Below, piece after piece: positions 33,807-42,547 of a stretch of DNA of 64,000 nt. The position numbers and the translations under genes were made by a program. Source of the DNA: a virus; IMG/VR virus record IMGVR_UViG_3300049460_000121, positions 1 through 64,000 of that record. The stretch is one strand, 5' to 3'. Numbering within the stretch: position 1 is the first letter of the stretch; the number at the start of each line of letters is the position of its first letter. The notes beneath the pieces were generated by a model that saw only the letters and a list, made by a program, of their open reading frames with translations, was not told the DNA's origin and searched no databases.

Positions 33807-35003
33807 TTAATCCTGAGGCGTACGACTCTCATCGATGCAATGCATCACGTAGTCGGAGATCGATGACACGGCGTATTCGCGAGGCACCCCTGCGATGCCG
33901 TATTGGTTGCAGTACTCGCAGATGCCCCACCGACCGTCTTTGGTGATGAACAGATCCACCGACTGCATTGGACCAATAACTTCGTCCAGCAGTTGTTTGA
34001 AGACGTCCACTTCATTCTGCCCGCCCATCAGGCTGACTAGTGACGCCTCATCGATCCCGCAGATGTTTTCAAGCATCACGGTTGCACTGGTGGCTTGCTT
34101 GTAGACATCGCCGATGCGATTGCGGATGCAGGCAAAGCCGATGTCCCGTACGTGGTTGGTGAGTACGCGGATCTCGTACTGGATGTCATCCACGTAACGC
34201 TGGAAGGTGAAGTTACCCTCTTCCTTGACCTGCTGGGACTCTTGATCATCCCAAGCCTGGCCATGCGACAGATGGGCGTGAGGAGCGTACTTCTCAGCCA
34301 TCTCAGCGACCGTGGTCTTGCCGTAGAGGTCACGCAGGAACGGACCTACCGACACTTGGTCAAAGTCCACCACGAAGTGACACAGGCCACGAGCGCCGTC
34401 TTCTGGCTTGACCACGATCTTGCCAGTCAGTTCAGTACCCAGGTAGGACGGGTGGTAGTTGTCGCCCCAGTTACTGCCGTACGTTGGAACGATCAGCGCC
34501 TTGTCGGATTTGGCTTGACGCAGGAACTGGTTGATCGCAATGGCTTGACGCGTCTTGCTCAGACGCTTGGTCAGGAACAGACGGTCCTTAGGCACGATAC
34601 CGACCCACTTGTCATCGGCCGTGATGAGGATGTCGAAGTTGAAGCACGGCAGACCTTCTTGCATGACCCACTTCGGATCACTGTGCACGCTCACGTCGTA
34701 CCAGGCGCTCTGGAAGCGCGGTGGAATCATGTTGAACTGGTTGATCGAGTGAGGATCATCGATGCAGACCACGACATGGTTGCTGGACATGATAGGTCGA
34801 CTGTCGCCATCTTTTATGCCACTGAATTCAAAGCGTGGCATGGCATTCTTGATCGGTTCGGCTACTTCTGTCATTTCTGGTTCTTTCCAGATGAGTGGGT
34901 CAATGGGGGTGGTTGGTTCGACGCGGTTGATGTTTCGAGCGTCTACGGGATTCTCGACCGTCTCCCACTTGATCGGGACAAGGTCTACACGCAGTTCGGT
35001 CAT
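33807..35003 (-). CDS. ATP-grasp-fold protein
   Basis: A 398-residue protein with an ATP-grasp-like C-terminal half. ATP-binding lysines are in G-K-I-V-V-K-P-E-D-G (Lys195/199), then E277-I-R279, and the metal/phosphate set D350, E363 and N366 in I-C-E-Y-C-N. ATP-grasp enzymes ligate a carboxylate to an amine or thiol through an acyl-phosphate. The N-terminal 70 residues look disordered. The substrate is unknown. It shares its operon with a PL7-like lyase, a GNAT and a macro-domain protein. AAGGA precedes the ATG. Confidence 0.65.
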   Translation of the reverse strand: MTELRVDLVPIKWETVENPVDARNINRVEPTTPIDPLIWKEPEMTEVAEPIKNAMPRFEFSGIKDGDSRPIMSSNHVVVCIDDPHSINQFNMIPPRFQSAWYDVSVHSDPKWVMQEGLPCFNFDILITADDKWVGIVPKDRLFLTKRLSKTRQAIAINQFLRQAKSDKALIVPTYGSNWGDNYHPSYLGTELTGKIVVKPEDGARGLCHFVVDFDQVSVGPFLRDLYGKTTVAEMAEKYAPHAHLSHGQAWDDQESQQVKEEGNFTFQRYVDDIQYEIRVLTNHVRDIGFACIRNRIGDVYKQATSATVMLENICGIDEASLVSLMGGQNEVDVFKQLLDEVIGPMQSVDLFITKDGRWGICEYCNQYGIAGVPREYAVSSISDYVMHCIDESRTPQD

Positions 35004-35019
35004 GAGTCATCCTTGCGGG

Positions 35020-35694
35020 TTATTCGTGAGTGGTGGAGAGCTCACTGATGATGCAGATCGACCCATCACCTTCAGGCGTGGTGTCGGAGTAATCGATCTG
35101 GTTATAGACACCACCGTGGAACTGCAAGACCTGGTCGAACCAGGAGCTGTCCAGCTTCAGCGGGATCTTTGTCGACAACAGCCCTTGACAAAGCACGTTC
35201 AACGAGATCGAACCGCTGGCAGTCACGCCGATGCTGATCTTGAACGGTACGCCCAAGGGGACGTAACTGTGGATGGTGGTGTTGACGATCTCCGGATCGG
35301 CGAAGCTGGCACGGAAACCAATGGTGATCTTGCCTTTGCTCCAGAACACCTTCAACGGCGGGGTAGTGGCATCCTTGACGTGGATCTGTGCGATAACCAC
35401 TTTCTGTGCCGAGTTGACTTTGGTAACAGTCATCTCTTGTCGACTCCAGTGTTTAGTAGCACTGCCAATCGCCCAGTACTCAGGTTCCTTCCATTCGGTA
35501 CGAGTGCGCTTGGTACTCTTACTCGACGCACCCTTAGTAGGGGCGGTGAACTGGACCGCCCCGTCTTCCAGTTGCTCGACAACCCCAGGACATTCCACCA
35601 GGGCTAGCGATCCCATGAGCTCCAAGGCTACTGGGTTTGTTTCAGACACAGGGAGTGGTGTTGCGATGATGTAGTTGCTGATATCGACAAACAT
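35020..35694 (-). CDS. Alginate-lyase-like protein (polysaccharide lyase 7 type)
   Basis: A 224-residue protein with all three PL7 signatures in order: R65-T-E (substrate-binding arginine region), Q103-I-H105, and G-G-V-Y197-N-Q. In PL7 enzymes Gln, His and Tyr drive beta-elimination of alginate. The beta-jelly-roll length fits residues about 50-220. No signal peptide is seen, so it may be virion-borne or released at lysis. On a Pseudomonas host it could cut alginate in biofilm. The ATG at 35694 (AAGG) is preferred over 35724. Confidence 0.75.
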   Translation of the reverse strand: MFVDISNYIIATPLPVSETNPVALELMGSLALVECPGVVEQLEDGAVQFTAPTKGASSKSTKRTRTEWKEPEYWAIGSATKHWSRQEMTVTKVNSAQKVVIAQIHVKDATTPPLKVFWSKGKITIGFRASFADPEIVNTTIHSYVPLGVPFKISIGVTASGSISLNVLCQGLLSTKIPLKLDSSWFDQVLQFHGGVYNQIDYSDTTPEGDGSICIISELSTTHE

Positions 35695-35717
35695 GAGAGG
35701 ACCTTCAAGTAGGATAT

Positions 35718-35746
35718 GCGACATAAGTAGGGGATCGCTCCCCTAC
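35718..35746 (-). terminator. Hairpin terminator
   Basis: An 8-bp stem (GTAGGGGA/TCCCCTAC, 35727-35746) followed on the minus strand by TTATGTCG, just downstream of the GNAT gene. Confidence 0.6.
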
Positions 35747-35752
35747 CGATGA

Positions 35753-36181
35753 TTACCAAGCAATGGATTTCAGTACACGCTTCTCGTACTGGAGGTATTG
35801 CTCATCACCCTTACGGTAGACTTTACCCGTTTGGATGAATCCCGCAGCCTTGAACGACTTTCGACTTGGAGTGTTCGCGGGATCGATATACGCCCGACCG
35901 TTGCGACTCGCGAAGAAAGATTTGATGAACGTTGTCGCAATACCTTTACCGCGTTGAGCAGGATCCACGTAGATCGGACCCACCCGGTAGAAACCACTTT
36001 CCAGGCGAGGCATCGCAAAACCGATCAACTCGCTACCGTCCATGATAAGAATCATCTGGTCGGTCTTACGAGCGTACACGATGTCGCCTAGAAACCGGTC
36101 GTGACTTGCATCGGCCAGCATCTTCTTCAACGCTGGGGTGTCGTGGGTGTACTTCTCGTAGGTAATAATTTCAGACTCCAA
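35753..36181 (-). CDS. GNAT-family N-acetyltransferase
   Basis: A 142-residue GNAT protein. The acetyl-CoA motif A is V-x-P-x-x-R-G-K-G-I-A-T (about 73-85), with a preceding beta strand R-V-G-P-I-Y-V-D and a later F-K-A-A-G-F motif. The best full-length start is a TTG at 36181 inside the end of the macro-domain gene (55-base overlap). Its substrate is unknown; small-molecule or protein amine acetylation are both possible. Confidence 0.75.
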   Translation of the reverse strand: MESEIITYEKYTHDTPALKKMLADASHDRFLGDIVYARKTDQMILIMDGSELIGFAMPRLESGFYRVGPIYVDPAQRGKGIATTFIKSFFASRNGRAYIDPANTPSRKSFKAAGFIQTGKVYRKGDEQYLQYEKRVLKSIAW

Positions 36182-36954
36182 TCATAGACGTTGACCTGGA
36201 TACCGGAATTAGCGAAGACCTCATTGAGGATAGGGCGGACATCGGTCTCGTAATCCAACTGACCGGTTTCTTTGCCACACCCTACGCGTGGTAGATGGAC
36301 CTCAGTAATTCCATGAGCATCCAGGTAGTTTCGTAAACGGACGGCACTGCGATGTATTAATCGAGTGCAGGAAGCATTACGCCATTGATGCTTGGTGGGG
36401 AATAGTGCAACCCGAAAGGCTTCCTCTTGCACCACTTCCATATCGCCGGTGTTGATCTTCCCACTCTTGCACAGCCGCATGTACCGTCCAAGTGCTGTCT
36501 TGTACATGGTCCGCATGTATAGGGCAAGTCCTCTGCCATGGACACCGACCGTGTTGACTGGAATTGCTATGACAGACCCTTTGGGAGCAAGTTGTAACAT
36601 ACTCCCAGTTATGTCATTGATCACGGCACTCCTCCCTCTACAATCCAAACACACTGCCTGAGTCCTGACGCCATGTATCTCGGCTTCAAGGGGACCCTCA
36701 CAGGATGGGCATTCGGATGGAAGTGGTGGGGAAACTCTGTCGTCCATGTCGTTTGTCTCTACGAGGCTTTTAATAGCCCACGTCATTTCATCAAACTCAA
36801 CGACGTCACGTTCATCCAGTGCCAATTGCTGGTAACGGTAAGTGTTGAGGTAAATTGTGTGGTATGCACCGCCTGTTGCCATCAGCGTTACGACTGCGCG
36901 AAGGATGCCAGACGCGGTGACGTTGAAACGAATATTCTGTACCGTACCCTGCAT
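36127..36954 (-). CDS. Zinc-ribbon plus macro-domain fusion protein
   Basis: A 275-residue protein. Residues 1-75 form a small beta domain. A four-cysteine zinc ribbon follows (Cys82, 85, 102, 105). Residues about 112-265 form a macro domain: I-A-I-P-V-N-T-V-G-V-H-G-R-G-L-A near 129-144 and R-V-G-C-G near 223-227. Macro domains bind ADP-ribose or remove it from proteins, nucleic acids or signalling molecules. The architecture suggests reversal of host ADP-ribosylation or a related defence signal, but no activity is shown. Confidence 0.75.
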   Translation of the reverse strand: MQGTVQNIRFNVTASGILRAVVTLMATGGAYHTIYLNTYRYQQLALDERDVVEFDEMTWAIKSLVETNDMDDRVSPPLPSECPSCEGPLEAEIHGVRTQAVCLDCRGRSAVINDITGSMLQLAPKGSVIAIPVNTVGVHGRGLALYMRTMYKTALGRYMRLCKSGKINTGDMEVVQEEAFRVALFPTKHQWRNASCTRLIHRSAVRLRNYLDAHGITEVHLPRVGCGKETGQLDYETDVRPILNEVFANSGIQVNVYDWSLKLLPTRSTPTTPQR

Positions 36955-37003
36955 GATTGGCTCGATTTCGTGCTAAGTTCATATCCTCCCGACGAGCTGT
37001 AAC

Positions 37004-37017
37004 GAAATATATGAATC
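37004..37017 (+). promoter_or_regulatory. TATG-type promoter motif (putative late)
   Basis: GAAATATATGAATC lies 54 bases before 37064. A shared CCTCCCGAC block upstream (36986) also occurs before 1143 (1107). Confidence 0.4.
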
Positions 37018-37063
37018 AACCTCCTCATATGGGGGTTCAATCCACAACCCGAGTGACCAAGCG

Positions 37064-38206
37064 ATGAGTGAGTTCGGCGAAGCGATTAAAGAGTTGAAAG
37101 TGAAGGCAGACGCAGATGCCATCCCGAAAGATGTGGTTGAGCATTTCCAGGAAGAAGGCGAAGTCCTTCACGCTGAGATCAACAAAGACAAAGACCTCGG
37201 CATCACTGCTGAGAAACTGGCTGGCGTTGGTGTGTCCGTGGAATCGTTCATGGCGAACTTCCTCGAGCAAGTCTCCAACGAAAGCTGGGACGGCCGCACC
37301 GCGCGCCAGTTCGACATGGGTATCCAGACCATCCTCGGCGTCGCCGGGCTTGACGCTGCCACTGTAGGCTTCGAAGAATCGTTCGAAGCCGCTGGCAAGT
37401 TCATGGGTAAGGAAGAGCAGAAGGACCACGCTGAGAAAGGCGGCGAAGGCGTTCTCAAAAAGATCTGGGGTTTCCTGGTCAATGCGATCAAGAAGCTGGT
37501 GTCCGGCATTCAAGGATTCTTCTCTACCCTGGAGCGCATGGCTGGTTCTGTCGAGAAGATCGGCAAAGACCTTCAAGTCATGGTTAAGGGTCGTAGCTTC
37601 CGCACTGGCGAAGTAAAAGGCGCCTGGGCTCGTTACCTGCTGGTCGGCACTGGGACTGTCGGTCCGGTTGAAGCGATCAGCAAATCGTCTCAACTGCTGC
37701 AATCGATCACCGGCGCCTGGTCCAAGGACACTGCTGCTGCACTGGCTGCTGCCAAGACCAGTGGGAAACCGAAGCTGTCCGCGATCACCGCACTGCATTG
37801 GCCAATCCAATGGCCAGGCGGCACTACAATGAAACTGGAAGGTGGCGACGATGTCGGCGCTGCCAAGTTCTCCGCCAGCAAAGGCGAAGGTTCCAAGGGC
37901 AGTGCTGATGCGCTGACTCGTGTTGAAGCTGATGCGCTGGTAAAGGTCATCATCGGCTCCGCCAACATCATCCGTGGCCTGCGTACTGCGCTGAAGAAGG
38001 ACGTCGATCAGTATTCCACGATCGCCAACCAACTGGCAACGTCGCAGAACTTCAAACGCGGCGGTGACATGACTTCTGGTCGTGTAGCAGCTGGCCTCAC
38101 CAACAAGGCCCACACCGTCAACAAAGCCTGTGCATCCGTGATGCTGGACAACGTCCGCTCCGCTGTATCGCACATCAAAGCAAGTTTCGGGGGTAGTGCA
38201 GAATGA
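37064..38206 (+). CDS. Internal-head-type virion protein
   Basis: A 380-residue member of the internal-head set. S-V-E at residues 58-60 precedes a basic amphipathic stretch with V-L-K-K-I-W-G-F-L (about 130-165), then a helix/Ala-rich body. Its TGA overlaps the ATG of the paralogue at 38203, so the two are coupled. The ribosome-binding site is weak (GAGTG). Processing by the prohead protease is inferred. Confidence 0.6.
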   Translation: MSEFGEAIKELKVKADADAIPKDVVEHFQEEGEVLHAEINKDKDLGITAEKLAGVGVSVESFMANFLEQVSNESWDGRTARQFDMGIQTILGVAGLDAATVGFEESFEAAGKFMGKEEQKDHAEKGGEGVLKKIWGFLVNAIKKLVSGIQGFFSTLERMAGSVEKIGKDLQVMVKGRSFRTGEVKGAWARYLLVGTGTVGPVEAISKSSQLLQSITGAWSKDTAAALAAAKTSGKPKLSAITALHWPIQWPGGTTMKLEGGDDVGAAKFSASKGEGSKGSADALTRVEADALVKVIIGSANIIRGLRTALKKDVDQYSTIANQLATSQNFKRGGDMTSGRVAAGLTNKAHTVNKACASVMLDNVRSAVSHIKASFGGSAE

Positions 38207-39630
38207 GTTCCGTATTCCAAAGCCTGGTAGCCAAGCACTTGGCTACTCTCTCGACTGAAAGTGTCGAGGTTGAGAAGGTGGCTGGTGAAGGTCCGAAGGG
38301 TGCTGACTTGGTTAGCGCCGACAACACCAACCTGCCAAAGACCAAGGACAACGCTGACGAAGGTAACGACAAGGTCCATGACCTCGTTGATGCCAAGATC
38401 ACTGATTTGCCGAAGACTGCCAACAACGCAGACGAAGGCAATGATGAAGTCCATGACCTCGTCGATGCGATGATGGACGAGTCCAAGAAGATGGAAGAGA
38501 AGCAGAAGGAATTCGAAGAGGGTGGTCGCGTCCACGCTTCGATGGAATCTCTGCTGCGCGGTACCCTGGACACTTACCGTACCAACGGCATGAGTGAACA
38601 GGCTCTGGCACTCTACTCCATCTCCGTCGAATCGGCCTTCATGGCTGCTGGCCTGGATCACCTGCCGGTCTCCATGGTCGTCCCATCGTTCGAAGCGGCT
38701 GACACCCAGCTGGCTGTCGTCGACAAGGTCGAGAAGAAAGGCCAGGGCATCCTGAAGACCATCATCGCTTGGGTCGTCAAGGCGTTCAAGTACATCGGTC
38801 AAGCACTGGCCAAGTTCGCCGGCCTCTTCACTGCCAACAAGAAGAAGGTCGCTGATCGCGCTGAGCGCATGATCGGCATGATCAAAGGTTCCGCTCCAGT
38901 TGCTGCTATCGGCAAGGACGAGGCGGACAAAGACAAGGCGTCTACGTCCAAAGAAGTGGCTGTGGCTTCTGAAGTCAAGGTCAATGATGCTGAAGCGAAG
39001 ATCATGTCTCGCAACGGCACCATCGCTTCCCTGGACGATGCAGCCAAGGCTATCAGCACCAACTACAACAAGGCCATGATGGCTTGGGGTACTGCGTTCG
39101 ACATGCTGGTCAACATGCCTTCCGTATCGGTTAACACCGACGCTGGCGAAGCGCTGAAGAAGCTGAACCAAGGCATCGCGTCCAAGGTCGGCAAAGGCTT
39201 CAAAGAAGACCTGAACGTCAACGAAGAGTTGGTGGTCACTCCTGGTAAGGACAGTGCCTACCCAATGATCGGTGCCGACGTCAAGGTCGTCGCGATGCAT
39301 GAAGCCAAAGCGGCTACCATGCAGGTGCCGAGCAAAGAGTCCCTGGTCAAGCTGCTGGAGACCATCAAGGAAGAACTCAGCGGCCAGAGCAAAGCCGAGC
39401 AAGGCCTGAACAGCGCCGTGGCTCACGTCAACAAGTCAGCTGATGAATATCAGAAGATCTCTGGTGAAGTGAAAAGCGCCGATGGCCTGGACGTGCAGAA
39501 AGCGACCAGCAACCTGATGTCCGCTACCTCGATCTTCTCTCGTGGTATCGCAGCAGCAGGCACCAGCTACGTGACTTCGTACAACACGCTGATGAACGTC
39601 ATCCAGCGTAGCGTAGACCACGCAGCGTAA
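38203..39630 (+). CDS. Internal-head-type virion protein
   Basis: A 475-residue paralogue of 37064. S-T-E lies at residues 17-19, and further S-M-E and S-V-E motifs occur downstream. An Asp/Glu/Lys-rich N-terminal third contains two copies of N-A-D-E-G-N-D-x-V-H-D-L. A basic amphipathic helix (about 183-225) and a helix-rich body follow. A perfect 15-bp terminator lies 15 bases after the stop. Confidence 0.62.
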   Translation: MSSVFQSLVAKHLATLSTESVEVEKVAGEGPKGADLVSADNTNLPKTKDNADEGNDKVHDLVDAKITDLPKTANNADEGNDEVHDLVDAMMDESKKMEEKQKEFEEGGRVHASMESLLRGTLDTYRTNGMSEQALALYSISVESAFMAAGLDHLPVSMVVPSFEAADTQLAVVDKVEKKGQGILKTIIAWVVKAFKYIGQALAKFAGLFTANKKKVADRAERMIGMIKGSAPVAAIGKDEADKDKASTSKEVAVASEVKVNDAEAKIMSRNGTIASLDDAAKAISTNYNKAMMAWGTAFDMLVNMPSVSVNTDAGEALKKLNQGIASKVGKGFKEDLNVNEELVVTPGKDSAYPMIGADVKVVAMHEAKAATMQVPSKESLVKLLETIKEELSGQSKAEQGLNSAVAHVNKSADEYQKISGEVKSADGLDVQKATSNLMSATSIFSRGIAAAGTSYVTSYNTLMNVIQRSVDHAA

Positions 39631-39680
39631 CAAAAAAAAGAAGACGCATAGAGCCAGGGCGTAATGCCCTGGCTCTATGC
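39631..39680. terminator. Bidirectional 15-bp hairpin terminator
   Basis: GCATAGAGCCAGGGC (39646-39660) and GCCCTGGCTCTATGC (39666-39680) pair perfectly. An A8 run lies on the left, and TATGCTGTTA follows on +. It separates convergent genes. Confidence 0.88.
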
Positions 39681-39682
39681 TG

Positions 39683-40123
39683 TTAACGTTCCATACGGCT
39701 GACGACATTAGCCATGTTGATCTCGCGAGTCACATTGAGACCTGTTGCAGGATTGACCACAGAGATCATGATCTCACCTGCCACGATACCCCGTTTGATG
39801 AAAGCTTCGAGGGTTAAGTCGAAGACCTCTTCCACGGTGTACTCGTAGTCCGGTTCCATCTTGACAGCGATCTCGTACTCGTACCCTTCACGCCAGACTT
39901 TACCGAGAACGGTTTCGATCTTAGCGTGAACCACTTCTTCGTTGATGATGTCAAACGCATCAGCTGACTTGGAGAGTGGGATGAGGGTAGCCTTACGCAC
40001 AGCGCCTGGAGCACGATCAGCCAACCGCTTAGCTGTTTCACACACGGCCTTGTTAGTGCCATGGATGATTGCAGCTAAGCCGAGGGTGACCATGTAGTTT
40101 TCACGTACTTGGGTTTGCATCAT
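39683..40123 (-). CDS. Hypothetical protein
   Basis: A 146-residue mixed-fold protein of unknown family. AGAGG precedes two adjacent ATGs (40123, 40120). It overlaps the end of the 40670 gene by about 20 bases. Confidence 0.55.
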   Translation of the reverse strand: MMQTQVRENYMVTLGLAAIIHGTNKAVCETAKRLADRAPGAVRKATLIPLSKSADAFDIINEEVVHAKIETVLGKVWREGYEYEIAVKMEPDYEYTVEEVFDLTLEAFIKRGIVAGEIMISVVNPATGLNVTREINMANVVSRMER

Positions 40124-40670
40124 CGCGACCTCTCACCATGTATTCCATCTTGTTTTCGATCACGATGTTGACTCCTTCCCTAACCATGGCGTAGGCGGCC
40201 GTCAGGGTTGGAGGAGGACCCATGGGGATAGCCGCAATTGTGGAGAACTCACCCTTCTTCAATCCGCCAGCAAACATAGCGCCACGCGGAGGATCAGACC
40301 ACATCTGGAATGGATTAAGTGGACCCAGTGGGATCATCAACTCTTCTACCGACAGGGACTTGCCTTCTGACCTTCCGGTCTGGAGCCTATAGTGACTGAA
40401 GTCGACCTGCCGTTGAGCGGCAGCGATCTTGGTCAGTTCAGCTACTGTCGGAACAGGCGGAAGACCCTCGGGCATTTCCTGCAACGCCTTAGCCCACTCG
40501 TTCAGCTCCAGGAGTTGCGCTTGGACCTCAGGAATGTCGCTGGCGATAAAGCGCGTCATGTCTACCTTGGTGCCGAGGTGGTCTTGACCTTCCACGAGGA
40601 AACGGCGCAGAGCGGCCAGGTCACGGTACTTCGGATGGATTTTAATACTGACTACTTTATTCTGGGACAT
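40101..40670 (-). CDS. Hypothetical protein
   Basis: A 189-residue helical protein with a Pro/Met-rich centre. No motif was recognised. GAGGA precedes the ATG. It overlaps neighbours on both sides in a tight minus-strand operon. Confidence 0.55.
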   Translation of the reverse strand: MSQNKVVSIKIHPKYRDLAALRRFLVEGQDHLGTKVDMTRFIASDIPEVQAQLLELNEWAKALQEMPEGLPPVPTVAELTKIAAAQRQVDFSHYRLQTGRSEGKSLSVEELMIPLGPLNPFQMWSDPPRGAMFAGGLKKGEFSTIAAIPMGPPPTLTAAYAMVREGVNIVIENKMEYMVRGRDDANPST

Positions 40671-40857
40671 GTGGAGTCCTCGATTGGTCTGGATGGTAGG
40701 TGAAGCGCTTAACCATCGGGTTGAAGGTGTGTAGGCTGATTCGCGGAGGCTGTGGCTCAGTCACGACCTTAATCCAGTCAGCCATGAATAGGGTCCACGC
40801 TCGAGCATGCTTACACTTGAACTTCGGGTGATTCGAGATCGCTGTTACTGTTCCCAT
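40657..40857 (-). CDS. Hypothetical small basic protein
   Basis: A 66-residue His/Lys/Arg-rich protein. AGGAG lies 9 bases before the ATG at 40857, which sits inside the end of the ATP-grasp gene. It overlaps the next gene by 14 bases. Function unknown. Confidence 0.5.
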   Translation of the reverse strand: MGTVTAISNHPKFKCKHARAWTLFMADWIKVVTEPQPPRISLHTFNPMVKRFTYHPDQSRTPHVPE

Positions 40858-41608
40858 CCCACTGCACTCCTATCAGTTGCTGCCAGCGGGCTGACACCAT
40901 GTCCCAGTACGTACCTTCCAAGTGGTCGCCATAGGCGCCGATGGAGAACCCATCGTTCACTTCGACCAATGCGGTCTCGCCAGTTGAAAGGACACCGAAG
41001 TCAATAGCGTAGCCTGCGGGAGAACCATCGACCTTGAACTCGAAGACAGCGCGTTCGATTTCAGCGTAGTTAGGTACCAGATCCTGCGTGCCTGCATTTG
41101 CCCACCGTACAGCGCGGACACGCCCATCGACCACGTAGACTCGCCACTCGGTTAGAAACTCCACCACGTCCGATGTAAACACCGGTTGTTGGTTAGAGGT
41201 CCCATTGAAGCGGAAGTCGTCGCTGTGTTCTGCCACGAACCCGGTGAAGCACTTCCAGCCGTCTGGCTTGATGAAGAACTTCTGGCCTTGATCGAGTAGG
41301 TACTTGGCATCCTTCAACGAACGGATGTGACCTACGTTGCGATAGAGGAGGTGATTCAGGCACAACGGGTAAGGGGTGTGTTCAACCAGTTCTTTGCCAT
41401 ACGCACGCAGCGCATGCTTCATGAACATCACACCACCTACCACCAGGTCCGTGTCCTTGAACATGAAGAACCCACGAGAGACGATCTTCTCGGTAGTCAC
41501 GACAACCTGGATGCCAAGACTACGCGCCTTGCTGGCCACGAGCTCTTCCTCGACACCCAGTCGACTGTTGCGCTTTTCGAGGACTACACGCAGCGGTTGA
41601 CCCTTCAC
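40811..41608 (-). CDS. ATP-grasp-fold protein (DUF4343-like)
   Basis: A 265-residue second ATP-grasp protein. The nucleotide-binding Lys114 is in F-F-I-K-P-D-G, E154-x-R156 follows, and the ligand set D203, E216 and N218 lies in A-L-V-E-V-N-D-G. It starts with GTG at 41608 overlapping the stop of the 41769 mini-gene (GTGA). I recall similar proteins annotated DUF4343/ATP-grasp in phages, with no known substrate. Confidence 0.72.
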   Translation of the reverse strand: MKGQPLRVVLEKRNSRLGVEEELVASKARSLGIQVVVTTEKIVSRGFFMFKDTDLVVGGVMFMKHALRAYGKELVEHTPYPLCLNHLLYRNVGHIRSLKDAKYLLDQGQKFFIKPDGWKCFTGFVAEHSDDFRFNGTSNQQPVFTSDVVEFLTEWRVYVVDGRVRAVRWANAGTQDLVPNYAEIERAVFEFKVDGSPAGYAIDFGVLSTGETALVEVNDGFSIGAYGDHLEGTYWDMVSARWQQLIGVQWDGNSNSDLESPEVQV

Positions 41609-41769
41609 TTGGTTAACAGATTGAGGTAGTCAACCACAATCGGGCCTTTGAACTGGGGAGCCTGGTAATTAGGCATGCGGTCGTTCTTCAACTGCTGAGC
41701 AGTGATGATCGTGATACCGCGCATGGTCTTGCTAAGCTTACGTATCGTTTCCAACGTTTGTTGATTCAT
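41605..41769 (-). CDS. 54-residue hypothetical protein
   Basis: An ORF from 41769, too short to show up at a 60-residue cut-off, sits exactly between two genes. Its ATG overlaps the stop of the 42422 gene (ATGA) and its TGA overlaps the GTG of the ATP-grasp gene. The sequence has T-I-I-T-A-Q-Q and P-I-V-V-D-Y-L-N-L, reminiscent of the tail of RecA/DnaB-type ATPases, but no P-loop is present. The tight packing supports it as real. Confidence 0.6.
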   Translation of the reverse strand: MNQQTLETIRKLSKTMRGITIITAQQLKNDRMPNYQAPQFKGPIVVDYLNLLTK

Positions 41770-42422
41770 GAATGTACTCCTACCAGGGTGTCTAGGGATT
41801 GCGCCAATTCAGACCGGCCGATGTAGGCTCTAAGCGCCAAGTATTCATCGGGGTACCGTTCGGAAATGTACGACATTAGTTTTGCTTCGACTTGCTGTTG
41901 CAGATCAGGCGGGAAGTCAGCGCCACTTGGGCCAACAATGTCCAACGTGATCCAGCGCTCGACGTTACGGCTGCACGAAATGCACAGTTTGGCGTAACCG
42001 AGGGTGTAACCTTTCTCAACGGTCATCAGGTGGAGATCACCTTCAGGACCATCAAACTGCCAACAGTTGTTACGGACATCCTTCACGATTGCGTCAACCA
42101 TACGGCCACGGTCGTTCAGTTTGTCTTTGTAGACTAACATCACAGCTTCTGAGACGCGTCCTACGATGCCAAGATCGAGAAGAGCAGCCTCACACTCAAA
42201 CACCAACTCACGTTCCACCAAGAGCACTCCAAGGCGCTCATACACCTCTTCTGTCTTGTAGATCCCTTCCACCCGAATCTCTTCGAGTAAATCGCGGTAG
42301 TCGAACGGCTTAGCGACGATGTAATACTTGTACGTCAGCTTATCGTTCTCATCCTTCACTAGCACGTTGAGGATGTTCCCAAACTTTACAGTTGGGTTTT
42401 CAATTGACATCCGACCATGCAT
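41766..42422 (-). CDS. Hypothetical protein
   Basis: A 218-residue mixed-fold protein of unknown family. GAGGA lies just before the ATG at 42422; an ATG four codons in is an alternative. It is the first gene of the operon continuing to 39683. Confidence 0.55.
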   Translation of the reverse strand: MHGRMSIENPTVKFGNILNVLVKDENDKLTYKYYIVAKPFDYRDLLEEIRVEGIYKTEEVYERLGVLLVERELVFECEAALLDLGIVGRVSEAVMLVYKDKLNDRGRMVDAIVKDVRNNCWQFDGPEGDLHLMTVEKGYTLGYAKLCISCSRNVERWITLDIVGPSGADFPPDLQQQVEAKLMSYISERYPDEYLALRAYIGRSELAQSLDTLVGVHS

Positions 42423-42547
42423 ACTTCCTCCGACTAACTCATTATCGATTCCTTTGTGGACAGTGACATAAATCGACTCCCTCCACCATCGGCAGAGGGG
42501 AGTCTTGCTACCGCTACTTCAGTACTCATGTTTGGTGTACACATGAG

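Noticed and set aside
37037-38173. 378-codon open frame on the minus strand
   Set aside because: Antisense to 37064-38206, which has the S-x-E and amphipathic-helix pattern.
38008-39426. 472-codon open frame on the minus strand
   Set aside because: It is antisense to the well-supported internal-head gene 38203-39630, has no ribosome-binding site and a His/Arg-rich composition typical of a shadow of biased codons.
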